This document shows positions 9,548-19,388 of a stretch of DNA of 64,000 nucleotides, piece by piece. Position 1 is the first letter of the stretch. Every line of letters begins with the position of its first letter. The DNA comes from an uncultured Lachnospiraceae bacterium (GTDB lineage Bacteria; Bacillota; Clostridia; Lachnospirales; Lachnospiraceae): contig CAMEOT010000001.1 of assembly GCA_945929965.1 (NCBI GenBank), positions 1 to 64,000 of the forward strand, read 5' to 3'. The translations under genes were made by a program, and so were the position numbers. The notes beneath the pieces were generated by a model that saw only the letters and a list, made by a program, of their open reading frames with translations, did no database searches and had not been told where the DNA came from.

Positions 9548-11581
9548 TCAATTTTCGAAATGTACTTTGCACAAAGCCACATCTGCTACTCCTTCTTCCA
9601 GTCGGAAAAAGGAAAGGTACTCCACACTTATATCATATTTTTCGATATCTTCCTGATCGAATCCTGCACCGCCCCAGCTGATCATATAAATGGAATTTCC
9701 TTCCAGCTTGGAAAAGTCAACATCTTCATACCATAAAAATTTCGATTCCGGTAAATAGTACTTATAAATGGTATCATAGGTACTATAATTATAGATTACA
9801 TCCGCACCTTCCGGAATTTCCGAAAGTTTCTGCTGTGCATCCGTAATATACGGCACCGTCTCCATTTCTTTCGAATAAGTGATCATATAAGAAGACAGAC
9901 AGAGAATGCACATCCAGACACATAAGCATAACCAGGTCAGCATCCCTCGCATGGAATAAATCAACACAATAAATATCCATGCGAATAAAAGTGCATCCAG
10001 CATATAACGATTATGCCAGAAATGGTTCATTTTCTGTGAGATTCCCCAGCAGATCCACCATGTAAGAGGATAAATCCCCACAGTAAGTGTCAGAAAATCT
10101 CTTTTGTTTTTCTCTATTTTTTTCCAAAACAGAATCAACAATAATAATGCCGCAACATATGCCACTGCCGGAAGATACGCTGACCATTTAATATTGGTAT
10201 CAAATGACCATACGCATAATTTATTCAGATTCAGACTTGCTTTTAAATCATCCTCCGCCATACCTGTGCTGTCTCTCTGTAACATCTTCACAACCAGATA
10301 CAGTTGTGGAAGGTACAGTACCACAATCGCCGTACAGCAGCAGATCAATTTACGGAATGTCTTATTCTTCCAACAGGCAAGCATCAGATATACATAGATC
10401 AGGAACAGCGGAATTACCGCAAAATACTGGGTATAAATTGCCCCGAGTGTCACTGCTGCAAGACCTATCCAGTGCCCGATTCTGTTTCCGTTATCCAACG
10501 CAATCTCATACGCCAGTAATGCTGCTGCCAGTACGAAAAAGGTCATCCAGGAATACATTCTGACATTGATATTATAAAAGATAAAATCCGGTGCCAGTCC
10601 CAGCACAAGGATCGTCGGAATTGCTGCCTTCACGCCCCATCTTTTTTTCAATAAGGTGGCACATAAAATCATGGATGCCAGCATACCAGCCACGGACACC
10701 AGTTTATATACCATAATTTTATCGCCGAACAATATCGCAGCAATTTTCACAAACAGGAAATACAGTGGTGGATGATTGTCGATAGATTGTGCCTGGATCA
10801 CTCCCCAGAAAGAATTGTTTTTCACAATGTCCCAGGTATATGCTTCATCCCAGTCCACAGCCTGTGTAAAGCAGCTTCTCACCACCAGTGCCGTAACGAT
10901 AAGGATTTCCGCTGCCAAAATAATATTCTGGTATTTCTTCAGAAGCTCCTCTGCCTTTTTCAGCACGTTGTTTTCCTGCTTCTTCGTTATGATTTCCAGA
11001 ATGCAGCTTCCTGCCATTAGCACAAATGCCCACAGGCATAAAATATTTACAGCATTTAAAGGTTCTCCGTAGGTATAGCTTGTAACAGCCTGCCCCTCAT
11101 ACAGAACTCCGTCCACATACAGATTTTCGTTTCCGGCCGCACTGATTTCTCCGTCCGCAGTATACAGGAATCCGCTTTGTACCTGTTCCGCATTCTGTAC
11201 CTCCAGGCTCCATCGATATTCGTTCCCCTTCTTTAACCGGATCCCGGCATCTACATAGCAATATCTGTCACTATCTCCTGCCTCCAGCTGAACCGATCGC
11301 TCTGTGAGGACTTTTTCTTCTTTGTCCTTCAGTTGAAATACGGCATCACATTTTTCACCGGTAAAGTGTACTGCAAAGCCGACTTTGCGCAACACCGATT
11401 CTTGTGCAATAAAAGTCTGATCCATTTGTGTATTGTATAATTGTTCCTGATTGGTAAACAAATATGCCGTCGACCGGGTTTCGCATTTTGTATCCTTTCG
11501 CACCAGTGCAAACGGCCATACACAGAACATACACAGCAGCATCATAAAAGCAGCTGTCAGAATTCCCGCTTTTTTCTTCAT
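9548..11581 (-). CDS. Glycosyltransferase family 39-like membrane protein
   Basis: About 677 aa; VDWDEAYTWDIVKNNSFWGVIQAQSIDNHPPLYF matches GT39/ArnT-like first loop; multiple TM segments. Confidence 0.75.
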   Translation of the reverse strand: MKKKAGILTAAFMMLLCMFCVWPFALVRKDTKCETRSTAYLFTNQEQLYNTQMDQTFIAQESVLRKVGFAVHFTGEKCDAVFQLKDKEEKVLTERSVQLEAGDSDRYCYVDAGIRLKKGNEYRWSLEVQNAEQVQSGFLYTADGEISAAGNENLYVDGVLYEGQAVTSYTYGEPLNAVNILCLWAFVLMAGSCILEIITKKQENNVLKKAEELLKKYQNIILAAEILIVTALVVRSCFTQAVDWDEAYTWDIVKNNSFWGVIQAQSIDNHPPLYFLFVKIAAILFGDKIMVYKLVSVAGMLASMILCATLLKKRWGVKAAIPTILVLGLAPDFIFYNINVRMYSWMTFFVLAAALLAYEIALDNGNRIGHWIGLAAVTLGAIYTQYFAVIPLFLIYVYLMLACWKNKTFRKLICCCTAIVVLYLPQLYLVVKMLQRDSTGMAEDDLKASLNLNKLCVWSFDTNIKWSAYLPAVAYVAALLLLILFWKKIEKNKRDFLTLTVGIYPLTWWICWGISQKMNHFWHNRYMLDALLFAWIFIVLIYSMRGMLTWLCLCVWMCILCLSSYMITYSKEMETVPYITDAQQKLSEIPEGADVIYNYSTYDTIYKYYLPESKFLWYEDVDFSKLEGNSIYMISWGGAGFDQEDIEKYDISVEYLSFFRLEEGVADVALCKVHFEN

Positions 11582-11582
11582 C

Positions 11583-12245
11583 TTACCTGTTCTCCTCATT
11601 TCTTACTACTTTCGTACTCAACGTCACGCCATCCCCCACGGGCAGAATCACTGTCTCCAGTTCGGGATGATGTTTTAATTCGTATAAATATTCCCGCATT
11701 CTCGCATGGATCGTACGGTTGCGCCTGGTGACCGCAAATCGGGATTCTATGATATCTCCGTCCTGCAATACATTATCCGAGATCAGCAGACCTCCCGGAG
11801 ACAGAAGTCTCAGAATATCCGGCAGGAAATTGATATATTGCCCCTTGGCCGCATCCATGAAGATCACATCGTAAGTACCATCCAATTCTTTCAGTATCTC
11901 TGTGGCATCGCCTTCCAAAAGAGTGATTTTGTCTTCTCTTCCATATTTATCAAAATTTTCTCTGGCTATGGGAATTCGTTTTTCATATTTTTCTATGGTT
12001 GTGATATGGCAATCCGCCGGCGCATATTCACTCATAAGTAACGCAGAAAAGCCGATAGCAGTCCCGACTTCCAGGATGCTCTTCGGCTTTGTGTATGTCA
12101 GTAAAAATTTTAACAGGCTTTGCATAGATCTGCGTATGATCGGAACCTGCGTGTCCAACGCATATTTTTCAATTTCATTCAGCCATGCGGGATTCCCGAT
12201 GTCCAGAGAATCGATAAATGCGGACATTCTCTCGTCTATGATCAT
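11583..12245 (-). CDS. trmR: O-methyltransferase (TrmR-like, tRNA 5-hydroxyuridine methyltransferase)
   Basis: SAM fold: ILEVGTAIGFSALLMSEY, DVIFMDAAKGQYINFL, LISDNVLQDGDI. Confidence 0.85.
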   Translation of the reverse strand: MIIDERMSAFIDSLDIGNPAWLNEIEKYALDTQVPIIRRSMQSLLKFLLTYTKPKSILEVGTAIGFSALLMSEYAPADCHITTIEKYEKRIPIARENFDKYGREDKITLLEGDATEILKELDGTYDVIFMDAAKGQYINFLPDILRLLSPGGLLISDNVLQDGDIIESRFAVTRRNRTIHARMREYLYELKHHPELETVILPVGDGVTLSTKVVRNEENR

Positions 12246-12272
12246 AATACTCCCCGTTTCTATTGTCCGTTT

Positions 12273-12725
12273 TTATTGTGCAACGGTTTCCAGCGGTTGT
12301 GTCTCGCCGGTCAGTGCGCTGCCGTTATCTATGATCTCAACGGATTCTTCTTCCGTACTTTCCGTCTGTCCAGCCATGACTTCCATCATTTCCTCTGCGG
12401 TCATAGCAGTACTCAGTTCATAAGTTCCGGGTTTCCAATCCTTTTTATACTCAGATAACAGATACTGTAATGCGAACAGTCTGCCGTCTCGTACCAGTCC
12501 CTTTTCCTGCATGACCGTACCGATCTCCGTTGCGGACATATCGGAGGTCAGCGTCACCGTAACCTTACGGCCTTCTCCGGAGGAAACTGCCGGCTCTGTG
12601 AAAATACGATATCCGTAATCATAACATTTGGATACACCAGTATATACCATATATACTACGATCACCACAAACACTACTTTTAAGATTGCGCCCAAAACGG
12701 CGCCTGCTAAATTAGCTGCTTTCAT
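12273..12725 (-). CDS. MltG-like N-terminal protein without the transglycosylase domain
   Basis: 150 aa; N-terminal TM helix then MSATEIGTVMQEKGLVRDGRLFALQYLLSEYKKDWKPGTYELSTAMTAEEMMEVM, as in the YceG/MltG N-terminus. Confidence 0.7.
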   Translation of the reverse strand: MKAANLAGAVLGAILKVVFVVIVVYMVYTGVSKCYDYGYRIFTEPAVSSGEGRKVTVTLTSDMSATEIGTVMQEKGLVRDGRLFALQYLLSEYKKDWKPGTYELSTAMTAEEMMEVMAGQTESTEEESVEIIDNGSALTGETQPLETVAQ

Positions 12726-12748
12726 GTTGTTGTCCTTTCCTACTGGAA

Positions 12749-13084
12749 CTACTCGAACCTCATCTGATCGGTAACATAGAGACCGATCTCCTGCATCATA
12801 CGGCAGAAAGCAAGCTCCGCCGCCAGGAAATCAGATACCAGCGGATTCTCACGGAACGCTTCATTCTCTCTGGTGAACTGATCGATCTTGTCAAAATTGG
12901 TGTCCTTACTGGTCTGCAGTTCAAAGTTTCTGGTCCGGAAATCATCGATCTGCCGTTTCAGCTCCGGCTGCTCTTTGACACGCGCCAATTGCCTCTGATA
13001 TTCCAGATAGGCGTCCGTGTTCCGGATTGCGCCGACCAGTTGTTTCACTGCCTCGTTCACATTTTCGTCCGCTGTAATCTTCAT
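12749..13084 (-). CDS. YlbF/YmcA family regulator
   Basis: 111 aa alpha-helical protein; next to rnj. Confidence 0.75.
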   Translation of the reverse strand: MKITADENVNEAVKQLVGAIRNTDAYLEYQRQLARVKEQPELKRQIDDFRTRNFELQTSKDTNFDKIDQFTRENEAFRENPLVSDFLAAELAFCRMMQEIGLYVTDQMRFE

Positions 13085-13115
13085 CTGCTTACGACCTTTC
13101 CAGCAATCGCTAATA

Positions 13116-14807
13116 TTACACTTCCATAATGATCGGAAGGATCATGGGACGTCTCTTGGTCTTCTTCCATACATAATCACCGAGGACATCCTTGGTAGTA
13201 GTCTTCAGTTTGCCCCAATCCGTGATTCCCTTATCCAGGCATGCCTGCAGCGCATCATCCACGGTACGTCTTGCTTCCTCGATCAGTTCGTCGGATTCCT
13301 TCACATATACAAAACCTCTGGACACGATATCGGGGCCGGCTACCAGTTCACCGCTGGCTCTGTCCAGACTCATAACCACGATCATAATACCATCTTCTGC
13401 CAGGTGCTGTCTATCTCTCAACACTACATTTCCGACATCACCGACACCCAGACCGTCTACGAGGATCGCGCCTACGGGTACTCTGCCGCTGACCCTTGCC
13501 TGCTCCTCGCTGACTTCCAGTACATCGCCGGAGGACAGGATGAAAATATTGTCCTTGCTGATGCCAAGGTTCTCTGCGATCTTCGCCTGTGCTTTCAGAT
13601 GCTTGTATTCACCATGGACAGGAACTGCATACTTCGGATGGATCAGGGTATAGATCAGTTTGATCTCTTCCTGGCAGGCATGTCCGGATACATGGGCATC
13701 CTGGAAAATAACATCTGCGCCCTTACGTAACAGTTCGTTAATGATCTTCGTTACGGACTTCTCATTGCCCGGAATGGGATTCGAGGAGAAAATTACGGTA
13801 TCGCCGGCACCGATGGTGATCTTGCGGTGCATGTTGTTTGCCATACGGGACAGAGCTGCCATACTCTCGCCCTGGCTTCCGGTGGTGATGATGACCTGCT
13901 GCTCATCGGGATAGTTTTTCATCTGATCCAGATCCACCAGTGTATTTTCCGGAATATTAATGCATTCCAGCTTGATGGCAGTATCCAGAATATTCACCAT
14001 GCTTCTGCCTTCCACAGCCACTTTACGCCCAAATTTATATGCAGTATTGATGATCTGCTGCACGCGGTCTACGTTGGATGCAAACGTTGCCACGAAGATC
14101 CTGGTATTCTTATGTTCCTCAAACAAAGTATCAAAAGTCTTACCCACAGTCTTCTCGGAAGGAGTAAAACCGGGACGCTCTGCGTTGGTAGAATCACACA
14201 TCAGTGCCAGTACACCCTTTTTACCGATCTCGGCAAAACGCTGTAAGTCAATGGCATCACCGTATACCGGTGTGTAGTCCACCTTGAAGTCTCCGGTGTG
14301 CACCACGATACCGGCAGGGGAATAAATTGCCAGTGCTGCGGCATCTACGATGCTGTGATTCGTCTTGATGAATTCCACACGGAAATCACCCAGATTGATG
14401 GACTGACCGAACTTCACCACTTTGCGTTTGGTCTTCTTCATGAGATTATGCTCTGTCAGCTTGTTCTCAATGATCCCCATGGTCAGACGGGTTGCGTAGA
14501 TGGGCACATTGATATCACGCAACACATAGGGCAGTGCCCCGATATGATCCTCATGTCCATGAGTGATGACAAATCCCTTTACCTTATCGATATTATCCTT
14601 CAGATATGTTACATCGGGAATGACCAGATCGATTCCCAGCATATCATCCGCAGGGAAAGACAGTCCGCAGTCCACCACAATAATACTGTCCTCATACTGG
14701 AAGGCAGTAATGTTCATACCGATCTGCTCCAGACCGCCCAAAGGAATGATCTTCAGGCCTGAAGCGTTACTATTCTCTTTTTTCTTTTTCAACGAATTTA
14801 CCTCCAA
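13116..14807 (-). CDS. rnj: Ribonuclease J
   Basis: Metallo-beta-lactamase motif THGHEDHIGALPYVL, GDFKVDYTP, CDSTNAERPGFTPSE, VPVHGEYKHL. Confidence 0.96.
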   Translation of the reverse strand: MEVNSLKKKKENSNASGLKIIPLGGLEQIGMNITAFQYEDSIIVVDCGLSFPADDMLGIDLVIPDVTYLKDNIDKVKGFVITHGHEDHIGALPYVLRDINVPIYATRLTMGIIENKLTEHNLMKKTKRKVVKFGQSINLGDFRVEFIKTNHSIVDAAALAIYSPAGIVVHTGDFKVDYTPVYGDAIDLQRFAEIGKKGVLALMCDSTNAERPGFTPSEKTVGKTFDTLFEEHKNTRIFVATFASNVDRVQQIINTAYKFGRKVAVEGRSMVNILDTAIKLECINIPENTLVDLDQMKNYPDEQQVIITTGSQGESMAALSRMANNMHRKITIGAGDTVIFSSNPIPGNEKSVTKIINELLRKGADVIFQDAHVSGHACQEEIKLIYTLIHPKYAVPVHGEYKHLKAQAKIAENLGISKDNIFILSSGDVLEVSEEQARVSGRVPVGAILVDGLGVGDVGNVVLRDRQHLAEDGIMIVVMSLDRASGELVAGPDIVSRGFVYVKESDELIEEARRTVDDALQACLDKGITDWGKLKTTTKDVLGDYVWKKTKRRPMILPIIMEV

Positions 14808-15138
14808 ATTCTATACGTCTATACAACTGTTCTTAGTGTATGTATCCAGGCGTTAGAATGGATTGTTATGCTCTGCAAAGAAAGACCTGTGATTTACCTC
14901 CCGTTTTCACGGCTCTCTTCTCGAAAACTCCCGTGAAAATCAGATATCCCAGATCTTACGATTTCATCAAAATAACGGCTTTTTCTCATGCCCTTCGTGT
15001 ATTCCCTGTCACTTTTGGCATAAAATCCATTATATGTCGAAATCGGCAAAGCCTCCAATATCCCTCTCTGCCAATCATACAAATCATATATAAATATAAG
15101 ACCGTCCTTCTCGCAGGACCGCCTGTATTTATCTAAAA

Positions 15139-15402
15139 TTAAATTAAATCAATGTCCTCCAGCATATCCGCAAATACTCCGGATACTGCTTCCAGTTCTT
15201 CATCATCGGAGACTACATCATAGATGCTCTCTTCTTCTCCATCCTGAGACATATCCTTCAGGATCAGGGCATCTCCGTCTCCCTCTTCCACATCGGTTAC
15301 CAGGATGTAATTGTGTCCACCGATTCTGGTCTGTTCCAGTACATAAAATTCTACAGGTTCTTCGCCCTCCGGGCGAAATGTGATCTTTTCCAATTTACTC
15401 AT
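15139..15402 (-). CDS. DUF1292 domain protein
   Basis: 87 aa acidic protein directly downstream of ruvX, typical Firmicutes arrangement. Confidence 0.85.
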   Translation of the reverse strand: MSKLEKITFRPEGEEPVEFYVLEQTRIGGHNYILVTDVEEGDGDALILKDMSQDGEEESIYDVVSDDEELEAVSGVFADMLEDIDLI

Positions 15403-15842
15403 TCTGATTCCTTTTTCTTCTCATTGTTCCTGCGATCCAGATATCCCTGCAGGATCAGGGTTGCTGCGATCATATCCACGTAATCCTTGCGGTTCTCGCG
15501 ACGGATCCCCGCTTCCATCATTGCCTTGTCCGCAGCTACGGTAGTCAGTCTCTCATCCCAGAAATATACAGGCAGACCGGTCCTGCGTTCCAGCTTCTCC
15601 TTGAACTCTTTGGTCAGTTCCACGCGGACGCCTTCCGTATCGTTCATGTTCTTGGGAAGTCCCAGTACGATCTCTTCCACTTCATTCTCTACGATCAGTT
15701 CCTCGATGCGGGCTAATGTCTGCCGTAATTTATTCTCTTCCTTGCGGCGAATGATCTCTACTCCCTGCGCAGTTAAGAGCAGACTGTCGCTAATCGCCAC
15801 GCCCACGGTACGTGAGCCGAAATCCAAACCCATGATACGCAT
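15399..15842 (-). CDS. ruvX: Holliday junction resolvase RuvX (YqgF)
   Basis: [44 protein letters not shown]. Confidence 0.95.
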   Translation of the reverse strand: MRIMGLDFGSRTVGVAISDSLLLTAQGVEIIRRKEENKLRQTLARIEELIVENEVEEIVLGLPKNMNDTEGVRVELTKEFKEKLERRTGLPVYFWDERLTTVAADKAMMEAGIRRENRKDYVDMIAATLILQGYLDRRNNEKKKESE

Positions 15843-15865
15843 GTGGGGCCTCCTGATAGTTGTGA

Positions 15866-16129
15866 TTATTTCCAGTGTTTGGTCCTGATATACTCCGTGA
15901 GCAGTTCTTCTACCAATTCATCCCGTTCCACCTTCATGATCAGGCTGCGGGCATTCTTATGGCTGGTAATATAAGTGGGGTCTCCGCTCATAATATAACC
16001 GACAATCTGGTTCACCGGGTTGTATCCCTTCTCTGTCAGTGCCTCATATACGGTAGCAAGCACCAGCTTTACGCCGGTCTCAGGTTCTGTCTCTACCTTG
16101 AAGTATTGTGTATTTCCTAAGTCCTGCAT
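15866..16129 (-). CDS. IreB family regulatory phosphoprotein
   Basis: 87 aa; [37 protein letters not shown]. Confidence 0.92.
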   Translation of the reverse strand: MQDLGNTQYFKVETEPETGVKLVLATVYEALTEKGYNPVNQIVGYIMSGDPTYITSHKNARSLIMKVERDELVEELLTEYIRTKHWK

Positions 16130-16248
16130 ATGATCCTCTTATTCTGCCTTAATGCAATTTCTGTAACTATTCAGAGCCCCATTCGCAAAACCGCTGCCAT
16201 GCAGCTCTGAATAGTCGCATTTTTCCGTTATGCCTTATATTACCGCAT

Positions 16249-17709
16249 TTACTTTGAAAATTCAAGGGGTGATAGTAATAGGATTTCATCCGTCAAAAAA
16301 CCCTGTACCCTGCCGCATATCACGGTATTTGCAACATTTTTTTTATTTTCCTTCACAGAGACAGCCAGTTTGACATAATCTCTCGTGTGTCCCAGCAGAT
16401 ATTCCGTTCCGTCAATCTCCTTCGTCTCTTCCAACAGCACTTCCGCCTCCTGCCCCAGGTAATGTGCCCGAAACTGCTTCGACTGCTCCTTTTCCATTGC
16501 CAGAAGCTCTGCACTTCTGACTGTCTTTATCTGATCCGGTACCTGGTGAGGCATCACGGCCGCTCTGGTGCCTGCCCGTTTGGAATACTTGAAAATATGC
16601 ATCTCAAAGAATTGAATCCGGTCTAAAAATCCTACCGTCTGCGCAAACTCTTCCTCGGTCTCCCCGGGGAAGCCCACGATAACATCCGTAGTAATCGCCG
16701 GGTGATCGAATACCTTGCGGAGCAGTGCTACGCTTTCCGCATATTCTTCGGAAGTATACTTACGGTTCATACGGCGCAGTGTCGCATCACAGCCGCTCTG
16801 TAAGGACAAATGGAAATGGGGACACAGCTTTGGCAGTGCCGCCATTCTTGCTGCAGTCTCTTCTGTGACGATGCGGGGTTCCAGGGAACCGATTCGGATC
16901 CGCTCAATACCTTCAATATCATGGATCCGTTCCAGCAGATCGATCAGCTTACTGCTACCGGAATAATCTCTTCTCTCCTCATCTTCTTTTAATACGGAGA
17001 CACTTTCTCCCCGCTTCCAGGCTTCCTCGTCAAAATCAATGCCGTAGGAGCTGATATGGATACCTGTCAGTACGATCTCCCGGTAACCGTTCTTCGCCAT
17101 GCCGGTGATCTCCCGGATGATATCCTCCGCCCTGCGGCTGCGGACTCTGCCTCTGGCATAAGGGATAACGCAGTAAGAGCAGAACTGATTGCAGCCGTCC
17201 TGAATTTTAATATAGGCACGGGTGTGCTCTGCCGTCTGTTTCAGAGTCATTTCTTCGTATTCTGCGGTATGGTTAATATCAATGACAGTAGTGTCATGCA
17301 GAGTCTTGTCCACTCCATGTCCGATATTTTCTGCATTCTCCGCCACCGCATCTTCCTGTTCCAGATCCCGTAAATACTCCTCCAGAATGGATGCCAGATC
17401 CTTCTTGCGGTTGTTGCCGATCGCCAGATCAATGCAGGGATCCTGCTCCACATCTTCCCTTCCGGTCTGCACATAGCAGCCCACTGCCACTACCAGTGCT
17501 GCCGGATTTTTCTGTTTCGCGCGATGAAGCATCTGTCTGCTTTTCCGGTCTGCAATATTGGTAACCGTGCAGGTATTTACGATGTAAATATCCGCGATTT
17601 CATCAAATGGTACAATAGTATAACCTTTTTCTTGTAACATTTGTTGCATTACTTCTATTTCATAGGAATTAACCTTACATCCAAGGTTGTGTAATGCTAC
17701 ACTTTTCAT
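16249..17709 (-). CDS. mtaB: tRNA t6A37 methylthiotransferase MtaB
   Basis: LGCKVNSYEIE, VNTCTVTNIADRKSRQ, radical-SAM CNQFCSYCVIPYARGR, VGFPGETEEEF. Confidence 0.95.
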   Translation of the reverse strand: MKSVALHNLGCKVNSYEIEVMQQMLQEKGYTIVPFDEIADIYIVNTCTVTNIADRKSRQMLHRAKQKNPAALVVAVGCYVQTGREDVEQDPCIDLAIGNNRKKDLASILEEYLRDLEQEDAVAENAENIGHGVDKTLHDTTVIDINHTAEYEEMTLKQTAEHTRAYIKIQDGCNQFCSYCVIPYARGRVRSRRAEDIIREITGMAKNGYREIVLTGIHISSYGIDFDEEAWKRGESVSVLKEDEERRDYSGSSKLIDLLERIHDIEGIERIRIGSLEPRIVTEETAARMAALPKLCPHFHLSLQSGCDATLRRMNRKYTSEEYAESVALLRKVFDHPAITTDVIVGFPGETEEEFAQTVGFLDRIQFFEMHIFKYSKRAGTRAAVMPHQVPDQIKTVRSAELLAMEKEQSKQFRAHYLGQEAEVLLEETKEIDGTEYLLGHTRDYVKLAVSVKENKKNVANTVICGRVQGFLTDEILLLSPLEFSK

Positions 17710-17811
17710 AGGATTCCTCACTTTTTTTGTATTGTTTTCGTCTTGACTTTTGCTCGTTCAGCCATTAATATGAAGTCAGAAGGTATGACACACATTAAGG
17801 AGGTAGTCAAC

Positions 17812-18042
17812 ATGAAGACAGTTCAGATTTCTTTAAATTCTATTGATAAGGTAAAATCTTTCGTAAACGATATTACTAAGTTCGATTATGATTTCGATCT
17901 TGTATCCGGCAGATACGTAATTGATGCAAAGTCCATCATGGGTATCTTCAGTCTGGATCTTTCCAAGCCTATCGACCTGAACATCCATGCAGAGGATGGC
18001 GCCGATGAGGTTCTGGAAGTATTAAAGCCTTATCTGGTATAA
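17812..18042 (+). CDS. HPr-like phosphocarrier-fold protein without the His-15 motif
   Basis: 76 aa MKTVQISLNSIDKVKSF...YVIDAKSIMGIFSLDLSKP...; SD AAGGAGG; KSIMG Ser-46 region present, GIHARPA absent. Confidence 0.85.
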   Translation: MKTVQISLNSIDKVKSFVNDITKFDYDFDLVSGRYVIDAKSIMGIFSLDLSKPIDLNIHAEDGADEVLEVLKPYLV

Positions 18043-18080
18043 GTTACCGATTCGGGAATCCGAATACATAGTAAGACAGA

Positions 18081-18121
18081 GAACACCTTGAGAGACGCAA
18101 TCCTCTTGAGGTGTTTTTTAT
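18081..18121 (+). terminator. Rho-independent terminator of the HPr-like gene
   Basis: AACACCTTGAGAG...CTCTTGAGGTGTTTTTTA. Confidence 0.85.
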
Positions 18122-18193
18122 ATGCCGTTCCAAAAAAGTAACTATTCAGCACCTCTGTTTCTCCGGTTCTGAATAGTTACTCTGCATTCGCAC

Positions 18194-19375
18194 TTATGCT
18201 TCCGCAATGATCAGTTCTTTGGTCTCTAATGCGGTCTGCACCAGTTCGTCGATCTTCTCATCCAGATTGTGCTCATGTCTGCGGATCACCTTTACATTCG
18301 GCTTCGTCACAGGATGCTTTGCCACAAAGATAGTACAGCAGTCTTCATAGGGCAGAATGGAAGTCTCGTAAGTACCGATCTTCTCGGATACTTCTACGAT
18401 CTCCTGCTTATCGAATCCGATCAGCGGACGGTATACCGGCAGCTCACATACTTCATTGGTCGCGATCAGGGAATTCATGGTCTGGGATGCCACCTGTCCG
18501 ATACTCTCACCGGTGATCAATCCAAGGCACTCGGTCTCCTTTGCGATCTGCTCCGCAATACGCATCATATAACGGCGCATGATAATGGTCAGTTCCTCAT
18601 GAGGACATTTCTCGTAAATATATAACTGAATATCGGTAAAGTTGATCACATGCAGGTAGATCGGTCCGGTGTAACGGGCAACGATCTTCGCCAGATCCAC
18701 TACTTTCTGTTTTGCACGCTCGCTGGTGTAAGGCGGTGCATGGAAATATACCGCATCGATCTTGACACCTCTCTTGGCGATCATATAGCCTGCCACAGGG
18801 GAATCGATACCACCGGATAGTAATAACATTCCCTTGCCGCCGGTGCCTACGGGCATTCCTCCGGGACCGGGCAGGATCACGGAGTAGATATAGATTTCCT
18901 CACGGATCTCGATGTTCAACATGATGTCGGGATGGTGTACATCCACCTTCATATTTGGGTAAGCATGCAGAATGGCTTCGCCCATATCCATGTTGATGGT
19001 CATGGAATCCTTGGGGTAATTTTTCCGGGCACGTCTTGCTGCCACCTTGAAAGTCTGATTACAGTCCGGATATACCTTTGCAATGTAGTCGATCACAGTC
19101 TCGCACAGCTTCTCGAAGCCTTCATCCTGTACATGGACTACCGGGCAGATGCCGGAGATACCGAAGACTCTCTGCAGATGTGCCACGACTTCATCATAGT
19201 CGAATTCTGACTCTGCGTCTACGAAAATACGTCCCTGTGTCTTGTGTACCAGGAATTCTCCCTCACACTTTTTCAGAGCGTATTTAATCTGACGTACCAG
19301 AGCATCCTCGAACAGGTAGCGGTTTTTTCCCTTAATGCCGATCTCGGCATACTTTATCAAAAATGATGTAAACAC
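18194..19375 (-). CDS. thiI: tRNA 4-thiouridine synthase ThiI
   Basis: THUMP-type N-terminus, PP-loop LLLSGGIDSPVAGYMIAKRG, GESIGQVASQT. Confidence 0.96.
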   Translation of the reverse strand: MFTSFLIKYAEIGIKGKNRYLFEDALVRQIKYALKKCEGEFLVHKTQGRIFVDAESEFDYDEVVAHLQRVFGISGICPVVHVQDEGFEKLCETVIDYIAKVYPDCNQTFKVAARRARKNYPKDSMTINMDMGEAILHAYPNMKVDVHHPDIMLNIEIREEIYIYSVILPGPGGMPVGTGGKGMLLLSGGIDSPVAGYMIAKRGVKIDAVYFHAPPYTSERAKQKVVDLAKIVARYTGPIYLHVINFTDIQLYIYEKCPHEELTIIMRRYMMRIAEQIAKETECLGLITGESIGQVASQTMNSLIATNEVCELPVYRPLIGFDKQEIVEVSEKIGTYETSILPYEDCCTIFVAKHPVTKPNVKVIRRHEHNLDEKIDELVQTALETKELIIAEA

Positions 19376-19388
19376 TTTTTTTCCTTTC

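Noticed and set aside
14894-15082. 62-aa minus ORF between rnj and the DUF1292 gene
   Set aside because: Composition is plausible but I saw no clear SD, homologous motif or second support.
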